A stretch of 64,000 bases of DNA, taken from Treponema berlinense. GTDB taxonomy: Bacteria; Spirochaetota; Spirochaetia; Treponematales; Treponemataceae. How positions within the stretch are numbered: the first letter of the stretch is position 1; every line of letters begins with the position of its first letter. Shown here piece after piece: positions 1 to 8,836 of the stretch. Both the position numbers and the translations under genes were made by a program. The notes beneath the pieces are model-generated. The model was not told where the DNA came from, made no database searches, and was given only the letters and a program-made list of their open reading frames with translations. The stretch spans positions 1 through 64,000 of the forward strand of contig NZ_FUXC01000006.1 in the NCBI RefSeq assembly GCF_900167025.1, written 5' to 3'.

Positions 1-262
1 TACAGACAGATTGTCCGCGTTGGTCGAGCGTGTAAAAATGAATGCCCAGTGGAGGCACAGATATATGACAATCGAACAGGAGATTAAGCTGCAGGTCGAG
101 GCCCGGACAAACGAAAGACTAAATGAAAAACTTAATGAAAAACTAAACGAAAAGACTATCGAAACTGCCAAAAAGATGCTCGAAAACAATATTCCGGCAG
201 AAATTGTAGCTAAGTGCACCGGACTGGAGATTTCTCAAGTCGATAAACTCAAACAGTCTTAA
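1..262 (+). CDS. Rpn-family nuclease/transposase-like protein, C-terminal fragment
   Basis: The frame is open to the left edge, so only the last ~87 residues are visible. They resemble the C-terminus of Rpn (recombination-promoting PD-(D/E)XK nuclease, 'putative transposase') proteins: an LVERVKMNAQWR-like stretch, a charged helical linker, then an AKKMLENN...AEIVAKCTGL helix-turn-helix-like tail. The linker holds a tandem NEKL repeat, three copies of a four- to five-residue unit, which is typical of length-variable linkers in this family. The nuclease core lies outside the window, so activity cannot be judged. The identification rests on the tail alone. Confidence 0.7.
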   Translation, partial: TDRLSALVERVKMNAQWRHRYMTIEQEIKLQVEARTNERLNEKLNEKLNEKTIETAKKMLENNIPAEIVAKCTGLEISQVDKLKQS

Positions 263-310
263 ATCAAATTTTTTTACAAGTGCCTCTTCTTTTACCAGCT
301 CATAAGCCGT

Positions 311-345
311 AAAAAAGGGGCTGTTCTTTCTTTTTTGGACAGCCC
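311..345 (-). terminator. Rho-independent terminator of the 357-1082 lipoprotein gene
   Basis: A 9-bp GC-rich stem (318-326 pairing with 337-345, one G-T wobble) is followed on the minus strand by six Ts (complement of 311-316). It lies 12 bases past the stop codon of the minus-strand lipoprotein gene. Confidence 0.75.
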
Positions 346-356
346 TCTGTAAAAAA

Positions 357-1082
357 TTACATATATTTTACGATAAATTGGTTTATTACAAGATCAATAA
401 TTTCTGGAAAAAGTTCGACAAGTGCGTCTTTGTCATAATTTGTTTTTAAAATTTCGACAAGTTGGCTAGAATCAGCGGTAAAAGTATCCATAATTTTTTG
501 ATGCCCTCTACAATCGTAAACATCAACATCCATTGTTACGGACGCTGTAATTTGACCTTTTAATTTAGAGCCTTCGACAACCTTTTTATTAAAAGTAAAT
601 GTTACAAAAATTGTGCTTTTTGCGTTCAGTTCTCGTAACAAAAGTTTTGTTTTTTGAGAACCGATTTCATCAATTTTTTTGTAATTGTCAGCATAAATTT
701 TTGTATCCGAAAATGTAAAAATTGACGGTGTAATTGCTTTATACTGTTTTGAATTGATTATTTTATCCTTAGGAACAACTGTAATTCCCATGTTTGTTTC
801 TAAAAGATATGCAAATTGTTCATCTGCATAATTTATTCGGTCTTGGGCAGTCTGAATTTCTGGATTATTTTTGCCAAAGATTTTATTTATTGAATTTGTA
901 ATCATTCCGTCCAAATCTTTATAATCATCATCGCGTTCTTCCAACCATGGAACATTTAAAGTTCCACGAACAGAAAGTATGGCAACTGGTTCATTTGCTT
1001 TAATTGCAAAATTATTTGAAATACAACTAGAAAGAAAAATAGTTGTAAATATCGCTAAAAAACCAATGTTTAGTTTTTTCAT
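357..1082 (-). CDS. Lipoprotein of a four-member local paralogous family
   Basis: This is a 241-residue lipoprotein with a signal peptide and lipobox ending LSSC (Cys20). It has no named domain that I recognise. It is clearly paralogous to the genes at 42209-42961 and 42987-43730 and to the decayed copy at 1286-1905. Shared landmarks are an N-terminal PVAIL segment, an SINKIFGKNNPEIQTA-like block, a DRINYADE-like block, an E(I)GSQK(A/T)-like segment, and a C-terminal YDKDALVELFPEIID...QFIVKYM block. The start has a GGGAG ribosome site. The protein is probably anchored on the outer face of a membrane. Function unknown. Confidence 0.8.
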   Translation of the reverse strand: MKKLNIGFLAIFTTIFLSSCISNNFAIKANEPVAILSVRGTLNVPWLEERDDDYKDLDGMITNSINKIFGKNNPEIQTAQDRINYADEQFAYLLETNMGITVVPKDKIINSKQYKAITPSIFTFSDTKIYADNYKKIDEIGSQKTKLLLRELNAKSTIFVTFTFNKKVVEGSKLKGQITASVTMDVDVYDCRGHQKIMDTFTADSSQLVEILKTNYDKDALVELFPEIIDLVINQFIVKYM

Positions 1083-1138
1083 GTTTAACTCCCATAAAAA
1101 GTCAAGATTAAAACTTCAGTTTTAGAATTGCCTTTTTA

Positions 1139-1240
1139 TTGCAATTTCGTAGAAAAGTGAGAAATTGCAATTGATTAGTAAGTTTGCAATGCAAACTTGT
1201 AAAGATAAAAACAGACGCCATTTTTGGCTGTTTTTATCTT
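1139..1240. repeat. Cluster of three hairpins between lipoprotein paralogues
   Basis: Three inverted repeats are packed into 100 bases: TTGCAATTTC/GAAATTGCAA (1139-1148/1161-1170), a near-perfect palindrome AAGTTTGCA-A-TGCAAACTT (1180-1198), and a long stem AAGATAAAAACAG/CTGTTTTTATCTT (1202-1214/1228-1240). The last probably ends transcripts of the 1286-1905 pseudogene. The middle palindrome recurs in altered form near 16556, upstream of the ABC binding-protein gene. Confidence 0.6.
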
Positions 1241-1285
1241 ATCCCCTGTTTTTTTTTACTCAGAATTGCTAATTTTAAAACTCTT

Positions 1286-1905
1286 TTATTCCAAAAAATA
1301 GTCCATAATAAATTTTGAAATCAAGTTTTCTATTAATGCTGGAAATAAATCGACCAAAGCTTGCTGATCATAATTTTTTCCAGAAATTTCAATTTTTTCT
1401 GGTGAAAGCGAAGTATAAGTTATTGGTCTTGATTCCTTTCCGTTTGCTCCGATTATAAAAACTTTCATTTCTGCTAAGGCAGAAACTTCGCCATTCCATT
1501 TGTTTCCTTGAACAAGTTTTTTTTCAAAATTAAAATCAAAACGAAACATTCCTTTTAAGCCAAGTTCTTGCATTATAATACGTGCTTTTTTTCGGCCTAT
1601 GCTTTGAATTTTTTGGTATCCGCTTAAAAATGCTCTGGAATCTATATAAGTAAAAATACTTGCAACCTGTTCTGAATAAGCTTCTGAGGAAAGAAAATCT
1701 TCTCTGTTAATTATTTGAATATTTGCAATTTCTTGCATTTTTTCTCTAAAAATCTCATCTGCTTTTAAGAAACGTTCTTCAGCACTAAAATTTTCTGGAT
1801 TTTTTTTTATCAATCAGTTTATTGATTTGCTCAGAAAGTAAGCCGCCTTTTTTTATATTTTCATCTAATGTTAATGAGGAAACATCAGTTTCCGATTTGC
1901 GTTTT
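1286..1905 (-). pseudogene. Frameshifted, 5'-truncated paralogue of the lipoprotein family
   Basis: The longest frame (1286-1813) starts at a TTG right after a stop and begins in mid-domain (KKNPENFSAEERF). The missing part continues upstream in another frame as LTLDENIKKGGLLSEQINK and LID, which matches the corresponding block of the paralogue at 357-1082. The two frames meet at a run of nine As on the coding strand (T9 at 1800-1808); eight As would join them. Even when joined, the frame hits TAA about 32 codons upstream with no start codon or signal peptide. The gene therefore looks both frameshifted and decapitated. A sequencing slip could explain the frameshift but not the missing 5' end. 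Confidence 0.75.
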
Positions 1906-2134
1906 TACGCTGCTTTGCGTTTTTTTGTATCTACTATTTAATTGGCAACGAAATTCAAATTTTGCACATTTTTAGTGGGGAAAAATTGAGAATTTTACGA
2001 TTTTTTTAGATGATGATTCTGGACAGGTGTATTTACGTAGTGGGAGGATGAATAGGAAGGAAAAAATCTATTCTATCTTAAAAACATCAACTAGACGCAT
2101 AATTTACAAAGATGTACATACGTTTTTAACGGGC

Positions 2135-2199
2135 AAAAAAAAGCCCGCACAGTGCCGTTTGTTTGTTTTTCTCGGAGTTTTTAACGGCTCTATGCGGGC
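2135..2199 (-). terminator. Terminator of the outer-membrane/lipoprotein run
   Basis: A 16-bp stem with two mismatches pairs 2143-2158 (GCCCGCACAGTGCCGT) with 2184-2199. It is followed on the minus strand by eight Ts (complement of 2135-2142). It sits ~85 bases beyond the stop of the minus-strand lipoprotein at 2284. The rest of 1906-2283 holds no gene I can support. Confidence 0.75.
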
Positions 2200-2283
2200 A
2201 GGATTTGTTTTACGGTACGGTAAAATGTCCCGGAAAGGTAAATCACTCTTCCCTTTCCAAGACATTAAGCAGAGTTTGCTTTC

Positions 2284-3894
2284 CTATTCTTCAATAAGTA
2301 AGCTTAAATCATGAAGCTGAACAGACTGTCCATTTTTGATACTATTAGATACAATTTTGAAAACAAATTCTGTTTCACCGGTTAAGTTATAGGCAGTTTC
2401 AAACATAGCAGGAACTGGATCTATTCCACCTTTTGTAGAAGACAATGTTCCTTGTAAGTTTTCACCTACATAAACATCACACTTCATAGTATCAGCACCT
2501 TTACCTGCATTAAGTGCAGCCATTACACCTGTTACTTTCAGATTTTTGCCAGCAGCTGGCTTTACCTTTAATTTAAGCGTATAAAGAACGCTTCCTGTTT
2601 CGGTTGGAGCTACAGGGAAGCCTTTTACATGTAATCCACCGTTTGCAGAAGCAGGATTTTTAATCTGCCAAAATTCATCTCCCGTTACTTCTGGAGCTTC
2701 ATCAGATTTTTCGTACTTTGAGGTCTCTTCATTATAAACGTACTTACAAGCACCCTCAGTTCCGTCAATGTCAGCTTTTAAGCAAAGGGTTTTAAGAACG
2801 TCTCCAATTTCAATGGTTGCGCTTTCGGCAGTTACAAGAGCGGAGTTACCTGTTACGTTTGTTTTAAGCACCTTAGCAATATCGGCACCTTTCTCGCTGA
2901 AGTCTGTGATTTTTGTGTCAACTTTAGGCAGGTTACCAGAAGCAACTGTCGTTACAAAACTATCTACATTGAGAAGGTCTTCGTTCTTGTTGATTTCAAG
3001 AGGAATATCTTTATAGAATCTTCCGATGCGACCACGTACACTTACTGATCCTTCACTGGCTGCAGTTTTGGCTTTAACCTTGCCGGTAGCATCCACTTCT
3101 GCAATGTCTGCTCCACTCATTACTTTCCAAACGGCAGAATTTGTAACATCATTACCATCTTGATCTTTTAATGTAATCTGTGCTGCCTGAGTAATGGCTG
3201 TAAAAGTAGGTTTATCAGCACTTATACTCCAGTTATTTACATCTTCTTCTACGTATGGGTTTGGTTTTGTAACATCGTTGTCACTGGATTTTGCATTGAT
3301 TCCCCAAATCTTGGATCCGTTAAAATAGATGTAATAAACACCTGCTGGAGCTCCTTTTATGTGGAAAACTGTAGCACTTTCAATTCCTGAAACAGATGAA
3401 AGACTTTTCTTAAATACGATAGGATCTCCTGCTTCATTGGTAACTAAAAAGATTCTTGAAGGATCAGCTGCACCAGCACCTGCAACTTTGAAGGTTAAGT
3501 TTGTCCGTGCCTTTGTTGTAAGTTTGAGTGCTGGACCATCCCCAGGGTTAACGTCAAGATCAACAGATTTTCGTGATGCCTGAAGTCCTGTGTTAAATTT
3601 TATTCCTAATCCATTTGCACCAACAAGGGTTGCCCCCTCACCTTCATCAGCAGGAATCTCTTTACCTTCCAAAGATACTTCACTAGAACCTATAGAGGCT
3701 TTATCTGTAGCAAATGTCCAGTTTGATGTACAAATTCCGTCTCCAGTGGATTCAAGACCTGACAAGTCTTCATATGTCGTTGGGGTTTCAGGTAAAAATT
3801 CATCATTTCCCGAATCACAGGCTGCAAAATTGAATGCTAAAGCAATTGCAGCGATTGAAAACGCGGAAAACTTAAAAAATTTTGATTTAAGCAT
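2284..3894 (-). CDS. Large lipoprotein with bacterial Ig-like segment
   Basis: This 536-residue protein has a lipoprotein signal (lipobox FAAC, Cys26) followed by an acidic, threonine-rich stretch. The middle, about residues 225-300, reads like a BIG2/bacterial Ig-like fold (ITLKDQDGNDVTNSAVWKV, then a KVKAKTAASEGSVSV-type strand pair). The rest is beta-rich with no catalytic motif I recognise. It is the last gene of a minus-strand run with the two barrel proteins upstream (45-bp gap) and has its own terminator. A surface-exposed, possibly carbohydrate-binding lipoprotein is the likely role. Function is inferred only from architecture. Confidence 0.7.
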   Translation of the reverse strand: MLKSKFFKFSAFSIAAIALAFNFAACDSGNDEFLPETPTTYEDLSGLESTGDGICTSNWTFATDKASIGSSEVSLEGKEIPADEGEGATLVGANGLGIKFNTGLQASRKSVDLDVNPGDGPALKLTTKARTNLTFKVAGAGAADPSRIFLVTNEAGDPIVFKKSLSSVSGIESATVFHIKGAPAGVYYIYFNGSKIWGINAKSSDNDVTKPNPYVEEDVNNWSISADKPTFTAITQAAQITLKDQDGNDVTNSAVWKVMSGADIAEVDATGKVKAKTAASEGSVSVRGRIGRFYKDIPLEINKNEDLLNVDSFVTTVASGNLPKVDTKITDFSEKGADIAKVLKTNVTGNSALVTAESATIEIGDVLKTLCLKADIDGTEGACKYVYNEETSKYEKSDEAPEVTGDEFWQIKNPASANGGLHVKGFPVAPTETGSVLYTLKLKVKPAAGKNLKVTGVMAALNAGKGADTMKCDVYVGENLQGTLSSTKGGIDPVPAMFETAYNLTGETEFVFKIVSNSIKNGQSVQLHDLSLLIEE

Positions 3895-3939
3895 TTTAAT
3901 CTCCCAAAATATTTTTTATTCAAACTGCAGGAAAAGTTC

Positions 3940-5247
3940 CTACATCTTTACACGTAAAAGAACTGGCACGTTGATGATTACGTCCACGTCTTTGTTTGCA
4001 TCTTTATTAGCACCAATTCCACCAAAGGAAGCAGAAATTCCGGCAGAAATTGTTGCATTTTTTGCGGCGTACAACTGTACGTGTGGATGAATTGCCAGCT
4101 GTGTTCCGTCAGCAGATTCCCGTCCGTTGTTAAAACCGTCATCCAAGTCTGTAAGTTCGCTTACAGCAAGAACACCTGTTACAGTTCCGTTGAACTTGTA
4201 GCGGGCTGCAATCATGTTCCACAATACCTGTGAAGAAGTGAATGAAGTGTTATCGCCAATTGCAGAAACTGCAGCACCATCACATGGCAGGTATCCTGTG
4301 TCATCGTCAGAAACGAGCTTAGAAAATTTTCCGTAGTAGGTAACTGAAAGAGCCTTATTAACCTTCAGGTATGCACGCCAGTCAAAGTTGTATTCCATAA
4401 GGTTTCCATCTGTTATAACTACTGAACCTCCGATGGCAGAATCAGTAAGCACAGAAAGGAAGTTAGGCTTTATGTAAGCACCTGTTACGAATTCAGCCAC
4501 TTTGTCTTCACCAGCTGCTCCCTTAAGAATACTCTTTACAAAAACCTGTGCATCAAGAACACCACCAATTTTTGGAGTTACGAACAGACCCCAACCCAGA
4601 TTTCCGTCGTTCTTTTCTGCAGAAGTGTCCCATTCGCGGTCAAACATGAGGGATCCCTGCATGTTTACTGTAACGCCTTTCTTTACACGGAGATCATATC
4701 CTGCCAATGCAAAGAAGTTGCGACCTGTATTAAAAGAAACGCGGTTGTTTGCACACAGACCGTCAGAACCGTTAAATGCTGAACCCAATTTAAAGCGTTC
4801 AAATACCTTGCCTTCTTCGTTTCCAGCATCGGCGTCAGTCTTTACGCGCATGTCCATAAGACCATCACCGTTCCATCCTGCTGTAAAAGTAAATCTTCCT
4901 GGTGTGATTGTGGTTGTAAGTGCATGGAAAATAATAGCATTGCTGGTTACTGTAGGCTGGATGTTTGCTGCGAGGGAGAATACATCGCCTGCAACTTTAA
5001 GGCTCACGCTGTCTTTTCCAGAGTTCCAGCCTGTAAGATTGAGTGCTTCCATAGAGGCACCATTCTTGTCGTAGCCGGAACCATCATATACGTTGCCGTA
5101 ACTGTCGGCTGTACGGGCATCGGCACCTTTGTTTGTATACTTAAAAAGGCTTGCGCCATTGCGATAGTTAAGACCGACTGTCATATCAGCAAAAGCCGAT
5201 CCTGCTACAATCGCTCCAATTGCAAGCGCGCTTATTATTTTTTTCAT
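3940..5247 (-). CDS. Outer-membrane beta-barrel protein, paralogue of the 5284 gene
   Basis: The 435-residue product has a signal peptidase I leader (MKKIISALAIGAIVAGSAFA, then D). It consists of alternating beta-strand-like segments and ends in a hydrophobic strand (VPVLLRVKM), as expected of an outer-membrane barrel. It shares landmarks with the upstream gene at 5284-6489: FTAG(S)WNG, a DxRVKTDAGD-like segment, LW(D/N)MI...YK and a closing DVxxxVPVL strand, so the two are tandem duplicates that have diverged widely. Gaps of 36 and 45 bp to its neighbours indicate one transcript. Porin or adhesin roles are both possible. Confidence 0.75.
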   Translation of the reverse strand: MKKIISALAIGAIVAGSAFADMTVGLNYRNGASLFKYTNKGADARTADSYGNVYDGSGYDKNGASMEALNLTGWNSGKDSVSLKVAGDVFSLAANIQPTVTSNAIIFHALTTTITPGRFTFTAGWNGDGLMDMRVKTDADAGNEEGKVFERFKLGSAFNGSDGLCANNRVSFNTGRNFFALAGYDLRVKKGVTVNMQGSLMFDREWDTSAEKNDGNLGWGLFVTPKIGGVLDAQVFVKSILKGAAGEDKVAEFVTGAYIKPNFLSVLTDSAIGGSVVITDGNLMEYNFDWRAYLKVNKALSVTYYGKFSKLVSDDDTGYLPCDGAAVSAIGDNTSFTSSQVLWNMIAARYKFNGTVTGVLAVSELTDLDDGFNNGRESADGTQLAIHPHVQLYAAKNATISAGISASFGGIGANKDANKDVDVIINVPVLLRVKM

Positions 5248-5283
5248 TTATTTCCTCCAAATAATCGTTAGAAAAAATTTTTA

Positions 5284-6489
5284 TTAAAGGCTGAATGAGA
5301 ACAGAACAGGAACAGTTACGTCCATGGTTTCGTGTCCGTCAATTTCAGGATTGAGACCGTTCACTGCAATTCTTGCACCGGCAGTAACTGCAACATTTGA
5401 ATTCGCATCAATTCTTATGTAAGGAGTTGTAATCAGGTCAGCACCAGTAAATGTGTGATCAGAATCAAGTCCGCTGAATACAGCATTGAGAGTGTAACCT
5501 ACGGTAATCTTGTCTTCTGGCTTGTATGTAACGTTAATCATGTCCCAGAGAACCAGAGTGTTATCACCGTATTCGCGAGCCTTTTCAACAACACTTCCGC
5601 TAGGCAAGTCGGCATAGCTGGAAAGATTGTGCATTGTTGTTACAGCAAGTTTTTCTGTAATCTGGTAGCGCAGACGCAGGTCAAGAGCAAATTCAGTTGC
5701 ACCGTCAGCCCAGTCGGAAGTTTTTCCGTCAGCAGAATTATATTTTGCATAGTTGTTTACTGAAGCAAAGGTGAATCCCACAGTTGCCCGAACTTTTTCA
5801 AACATAAGAGGACTTACGAAACCAGCAATAGAGAAAGATTTTTTCTCCAGCCAGCGGAAAGCGATATTTGCGTTGATCAGATTTTCTGCACGGAAAGCAA
5901 CTTCACCAGCAAAACCAGAAGAAAGAATCAAGTCGCTGTCATCAACGTCTCCATCTTCCTTTGCGGTTGTAGCAGTCTTGGCCTCAGGATCCCAGGTTCC
6001 TTTTACAAGAGCCAGTTTTACCATAAGAGTTCCAGGCAGCAAATCAGTATTTGTATAAGCAGCAGTCATTGCCATTTTGCACTGAGTAAGGTTATCTGAA
6101 TCCTTTCCACCAAGACCATTAATTACACCTGGCTTGTAAAGTTCAAAATCAGAACTGTCCAAGTCCCCGGCATCGCTTTTTACACGATCTGCATACCGAC
6201 CATTCCAGGAACCGGCAGTAATCTGAAGATTTCCAGCAGGAAGACCAAAAGTCATCCAGCCATAATATTCATCCTGAACCAGCTCACCAGCATCAGTATC
6301 AAAGTCGACAACAGCACCGGCACTTTTGCTGCTTATAGAAAGCGACATACAGTCTGTCCGGCTGTCATAGTCAAGATTACCAGCACTTGACTTGAAATAA
6401 TTTTTGCCAGTATAAGAAAAACTTATTTCAGCAAATGCAGTACCAGCAAGAATCAACCCAGCTGCTGCTGCGGCTACGATTTTTTTCAT
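5284..6489 (-). CDS. Outer-membrane beta-barrel protein, first gene of the run
   Basis: The 401-residue product has a clear cleavable signal (MKKIVAAAAAGLILAGTAFA, then E). It shows regular amphipathic strands and a C-terminal aromatic strand VPVLFSFSL ending in Leu after Phe-Ser, typical of barrel proteins handled by the BAM complex. It is a diverged tandem paralogue of 3940-5247. The start is supported by AGGAGG eight bases upstream. It is the first gene of the minus-strand run, so its promoter lies between 6490 and 6706, shared with the divergent serine recombinase. I cannot identify a substrate. Confidence 0.75.
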   Translation of the reverse strand: MKKIVAAAAAGLILAGTAFAEISFSYTGKNYFKSSAGNLDYDSRTDCMSLSISSKSAGAVVDFDTDAGELVQDEYYGWMTFGLPAGNLQITAGSWNGRYADRVKSDAGDLDSSDFELYKPGVINGLGGKDSDNLTQCKMAMTAAYTNTDLLPGTLMVKLALVKGTWDPEAKTATTAKEDGDVDDSDLILSSGFAGEVAFRAENLINANIAFRWLEKKSFSIAGFVSPLMFEKVRATVGFTFASVNNYAKYNSADGKTSDWADGATEFALDLRLRYQITEKLAVTTMHNLSSYADLPSGSVVEKAREYGDNTLVLWDMINVTYKPEDKITVGYTLNAVFSGLDSDHTFTGADLITTPYIRIDANSNVAVTAGARIAVNGLNPEIDGHETMDVTVPVLFSFSL

Positions 6490-6706
6490 AATAAAAAATC
6501 CTCCTATTTTTCTATGGAATTTAAACCAACGGTTTTTTTTAATAGGGTTTTGGTGTATTTTTGCGTTTTTTGGGGGGCTTGACTTTTTTGCGGGATGTTT
6601 AATTTTTTTCGGCTATGTGTTTTATATTTTTTGGTTTTTCTTTTGTGGGGATGTTTGTGAAGTGTGCTACTATATTCTTTAAATTTTATTTTTTTGGAGA
6701 TATTAA
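6490..6706. promoter_or_regulatory. Divergent intergenic region between barrel-protein run and recombinase
   Basis: This 217-bp T-rich region separates the minus-strand barrel gene from the plus-strand serine recombinase. It contains an inverted repeat AAACC-aac-GGTTT (6523-6535) about 34 bases before the barrel gene start, and a TTGACT at 6579-6584. I looked for long inverted repeats that could bound an invertible promoter and saw none in this span. Confidence 0.4.
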
Positions 6707-7312
6707 ATGACTTACGGTTACATTCGGGTTTCGACCAGCCACCAGAATTTGGAAAATCAGCAGATGGAAATTGAAAAATTCTGCCAGCTTAATGGTCTAA
6801 AAATTGATTCTTGGATTGAAGAAAAAATAAGCGGAACTAAGCGGCCAGAAAACCGCAAACTCGGTAAAATTCTTATGAACTCGGCTCATTCAGGCGACCT
6901 TATAATATGCACGGAAATTTCGCGTTTTGGCCGGTCGCTCATTATGATTATGAACGTTTTGCAGCATTTTTTGGAAAACGGCGTAAAAGTCTGGACAATT
7001 AAAGACGGTTACAGGCTTGGTAACGACATTCAGTCAAAAGTTTTGGCATTTGCGTTCGGACTTTCGGCAGAAATTGAACGGCAGCTTATTTCTGAGCGCA
7101 CAAAAGTCGGGCTAAACCGGGTTCGCCGGGAAGGCAAGCACATTGGACGCAAAAAAGGCCAAAAATCAACGATTTACAAACTTTCTCAAAACAGCGATTA
7201 CATAAAAAAAGAAATTCTCCAGGGACGCACAAAATCTTCTCTTGCCCGGGAACTCGGAGTTTCGTGGAAAACGCTCGACCGTCATTTGTGCAGAATTATG
7301 TTTAAAAATTAG
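6707..7312 (+). CDS. Serine recombinase, resolvase/DNA-invertase type (Mpi-like)
   Basis: This is a small 201-residue serine recombinase. The catalytic domain begins YGYIRVSTSHQN with the nucleophile at Ser9. The conserved arginine motif SRFGRS is near residues 72-77, and the dimerisation helix follows (AFGLSAEIERQLISERTKVGL). A C-terminal helix-turn-helix (SSLARELGVSWKTLDRHL) provides DNA binding. Size and domain order match invertases/resolvases such as Hin and the Bacteroides Mpi group, not large phage integrases. The start follows GGAGATATTAA. Its position divergent from paralogous outer-membrane genes raises the possibility that it controls surface variation, but no recombination sites were found here. 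Confidence 0.9.
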   Translation: MTYGYIRVSTSHQNLENQQMEIEKFCQLNGLKIDSWIEEKISGTKRPENRKLGKILMNSAHSGDLIICTEISRFGRSLIMIMNVLQHFLENGVKVWTIKDGYRLGNDIQSKVLAFAFGLSAEIERQLISERTKVGLNRVRREGKHIGRKKGQKSTIYKLSQNSDYIKKEILQGRTKSSLARELGVSWKTLDRHLCRIMFKN

Positions 7313-7335
7313 AATTGGTCAGATTTTTCTGTTTA

Positions 7336-7449
7336 GGAGCGCACCACAACTACAAACCGGCTTCTCCACAGTTCCGCTTACGCTCCATTCAAAGGGCGGA
7401 AAACTTTTCCGCCTTTTGAACGCTTTGCGCTGTTCCGATCCGGGCTAAG
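7336..7449 (+). repeat. Mosaic hairpin repeat, family 1, copy A
   Basis: The element reads GGAGCGC...AAACCGG...GTTCCGCTTACGCTCCATT, then a variable hairpin (7390-7403 pairing with 7405-7418, built on AAAGGGCGGAAAA), then AACGCTTTGCGCTGTTCC and GATCCGGGCTAAG. The flanks match copies near 11410, 43813 (minus), 47691, 54130 and 61141. The hairpin does not match any of them. It lies between the recombinase and galM. Confidence 0.75.
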
Positions 7450-7501
7450 TTTGGCGGTTCTTAAAAGTTTTTAGTTTTAGCAGGCGGTTTTTTTATCTTT
7501 C

Positions 7502-7535
7502 TTGACAAATCGTGTTTTCGGCTTGAATATAGATT
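7502..7535 (+). promoter_or_regulatory. galM promoter, probably leaderless
   Basis: A perfect TTGACA (7502-7507) is followed 17 bases later by GAATAT (7525-7530), ending five bases before the galM ATG. No Shine-Dalgarno sequence is present. The expected transcription start falls on or next to the ATG. Confidence 0.55.
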
Positions 7536-8582
7536 ATGGACATTTTGCATTTCAATATAGAAGAAAATGTTGACGGCTGGACTGTTTCTAACGGACAGAT
7601 GAGTTTTTCTGCAATGAATTTTGGCTGTACGATTACAAATCTTTTTGTTCCAGACAAAAACGGCGAAAAAACCGATGTTCTTTTAGGTTTTGATACTTTT
7701 TCTGGCTGGAAAAATGGAACTCAGGCGCACAATGCAATTGTCGGCCGGTTTGCCAACAGAATTGCCGGCGGAAAATTTTTTCTTGACGGAAAAAATTATG
7801 TTTTGGACGTAAATAACGGCAAAAACTGTTTGCACGGCGGATTTTTTCGTTACGAAAAGCAAATCTGGCAGGCCGAACCTTTTTTGACGGACGACAACGC
7901 CGGAATTGTTTTTACAAGATTGAGCCGCGACGGCGAGCAGAATTTTCCTGGAAATCTCGAATTAAAAGTTATTTATTCATTAAATTCCAAGAATCAGCTT
8001 GTTCTCGAATATTTTGCAAAAACAGACAAACCGACTCCAATAAATTTAACAAATCACGCATATTTTAATTTGAACGGTTGCAAGGGAGAAAATATTTTAA
8101 ATCACACTGTCTGTCTGGATTGTCAGCAGATTTTAAAAGTGGACGAGATGATTCCGACGGGAGAATTTTTGGATGTTTGTAAAGATGAAAATTCTGTGTT
8201 TAACTTTTTGGAGCCAAAACTCGTTGGTAAAGATTTAGAAAAATTGCAAAAAATGACGGGAATGCGCGGTTATGACCACTGTTTTGTGACAAAAGCGGAC
8301 GAAAAAAATGTGGAAAAAGCCGGTTGGTGCAAATCTGAAAAATCCGGCATAAAAATGAACATTTATACAAACCAGCGCGGAATTCAGTTTTATACCGGAA
8401 ATTATCTTGAAAACTTTACGGGAAAAAGCGGAGTTTTGCAAAAGCCTTTTGACGGACTTTGCTTTGAAGCCCAGCGTTTTCCGGACTGCATGAACCATAA
8501 AAATTTTCCAGATTGCATTTTGCGCTCTGGCGAAGAATATTATCAAAAAACAATTTATGAATTTTTGACAGAAAAATGTTAA
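7536..8582 (+). CDS. galM: Aldose 1-epimerase (galactose mutarotase)
   Basis: GalM interconverts alpha- and beta-anomers of galactose and glucose in the cytoplasm, feeding galactokinase. The 348-residue length is typical. Visible family marks are the substrate-loop AIVGRFANRIAGG, NCLHGG, the catalytic-acid His174 in INLTNHAYFNLNG, and the catalytic-base glutamate in LCFEAQRFPDCMN near the C-terminus. galK follows on the same strand after a 254-bp repeat-rich gap, so the two form a galactose-use pair. I do not see galT or galE in this window. Translation appears to begin from a leaderless transcript. Confidence 0.93.
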   Translation: MDILHFNIEENVDGWTVSNGQMSFSAMNFGCTITNLFVPDKNGEKTDVLLGFDTFSGWKNGTQAHNAIVGRFANRIAGGKFFLDGKNYVLDVNNGKNCLHGGFFRYEKQIWQAEPFLTDDNAGIVFTRLSRDGEQNFPGNLELKVIYSLNSKNQLVLEYFAKTDKPTPINLTNHAYFNLNGCKGENILNHTVCLDCQQILKVDEMIPTGEFLDVCKDENSVFNFLEPKLVGKDLEKLQKMTGMRGYDHCFVTKADEKNVEKAGWCKSEKSGIKMNIYTNQRGIQFYTGNYLENFTGKSGVLQKPFDGLCFEAQRFPDCMNHKNFPDCILRSGEEYYQKTIYEFLTEKC

Positions 8583-8800
8583 AAGTGCACGACCTGCTGT
8601 TTTGTGGCAGGGATATTGCGTGCAAGCACGCTGCGACTTTTGCTGACGCAAAACTCGTTGATTATATTGTGCGCTAAATCGCACGACCTGCCACTTGCGT
8701 GGCAGGGATTGTAGGGGCGGCGGAGCTGTTCCGGAGCTTTGCGGAGGAATGCAGGCGAAAGCCGGAACCCCGAAAAGCCCGGTTTTTGTGGAACAAAAAG
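8583..8800 (+). repeat. Mosaic hairpin repeat array between galM and galK
   Basis: A chain of short palindromes fills the gap: CCTGCTG.../CAGG, GCGTGCAAGCACGC, GTGCGCTAAATCGCAC and CCTGCCAC-TTGC-GTGGCAGG (8687-8706). A reverse-oriented family 1-like block follows to ~8800. The span 8621-8688 aligns with 43741-43805 (shared CTGCG-CTTTTGCT, CGCAAAAC, GTGCGCTAAA, CGCACGACC). In the 43.8-kb copy, however, the last hairpin is CCGGGCT-TAT-AGCCCGG, a different stem in the same place. Confidence 0.7.
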
Positions 8801-8836
8801 CCACCCGAATATTGAATTTTTGCTCTGGAGGACAAA

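Noticed and set aside
2027-2314. A 95-codon plus-strand frame upstream of the lipoprotein's 3' end
   Set aside because: It runs straight through the terminator hairpin at 2135-2199 and into antisense of the lipoprotein; composition is not protein-like.
6490-6706. An invertible promoter controlled by the neighbouring recombinase
   Set aside because: No inverted repeat pair long enough to serve as recombination sites was found; the only palindrome has 5-bp arms.
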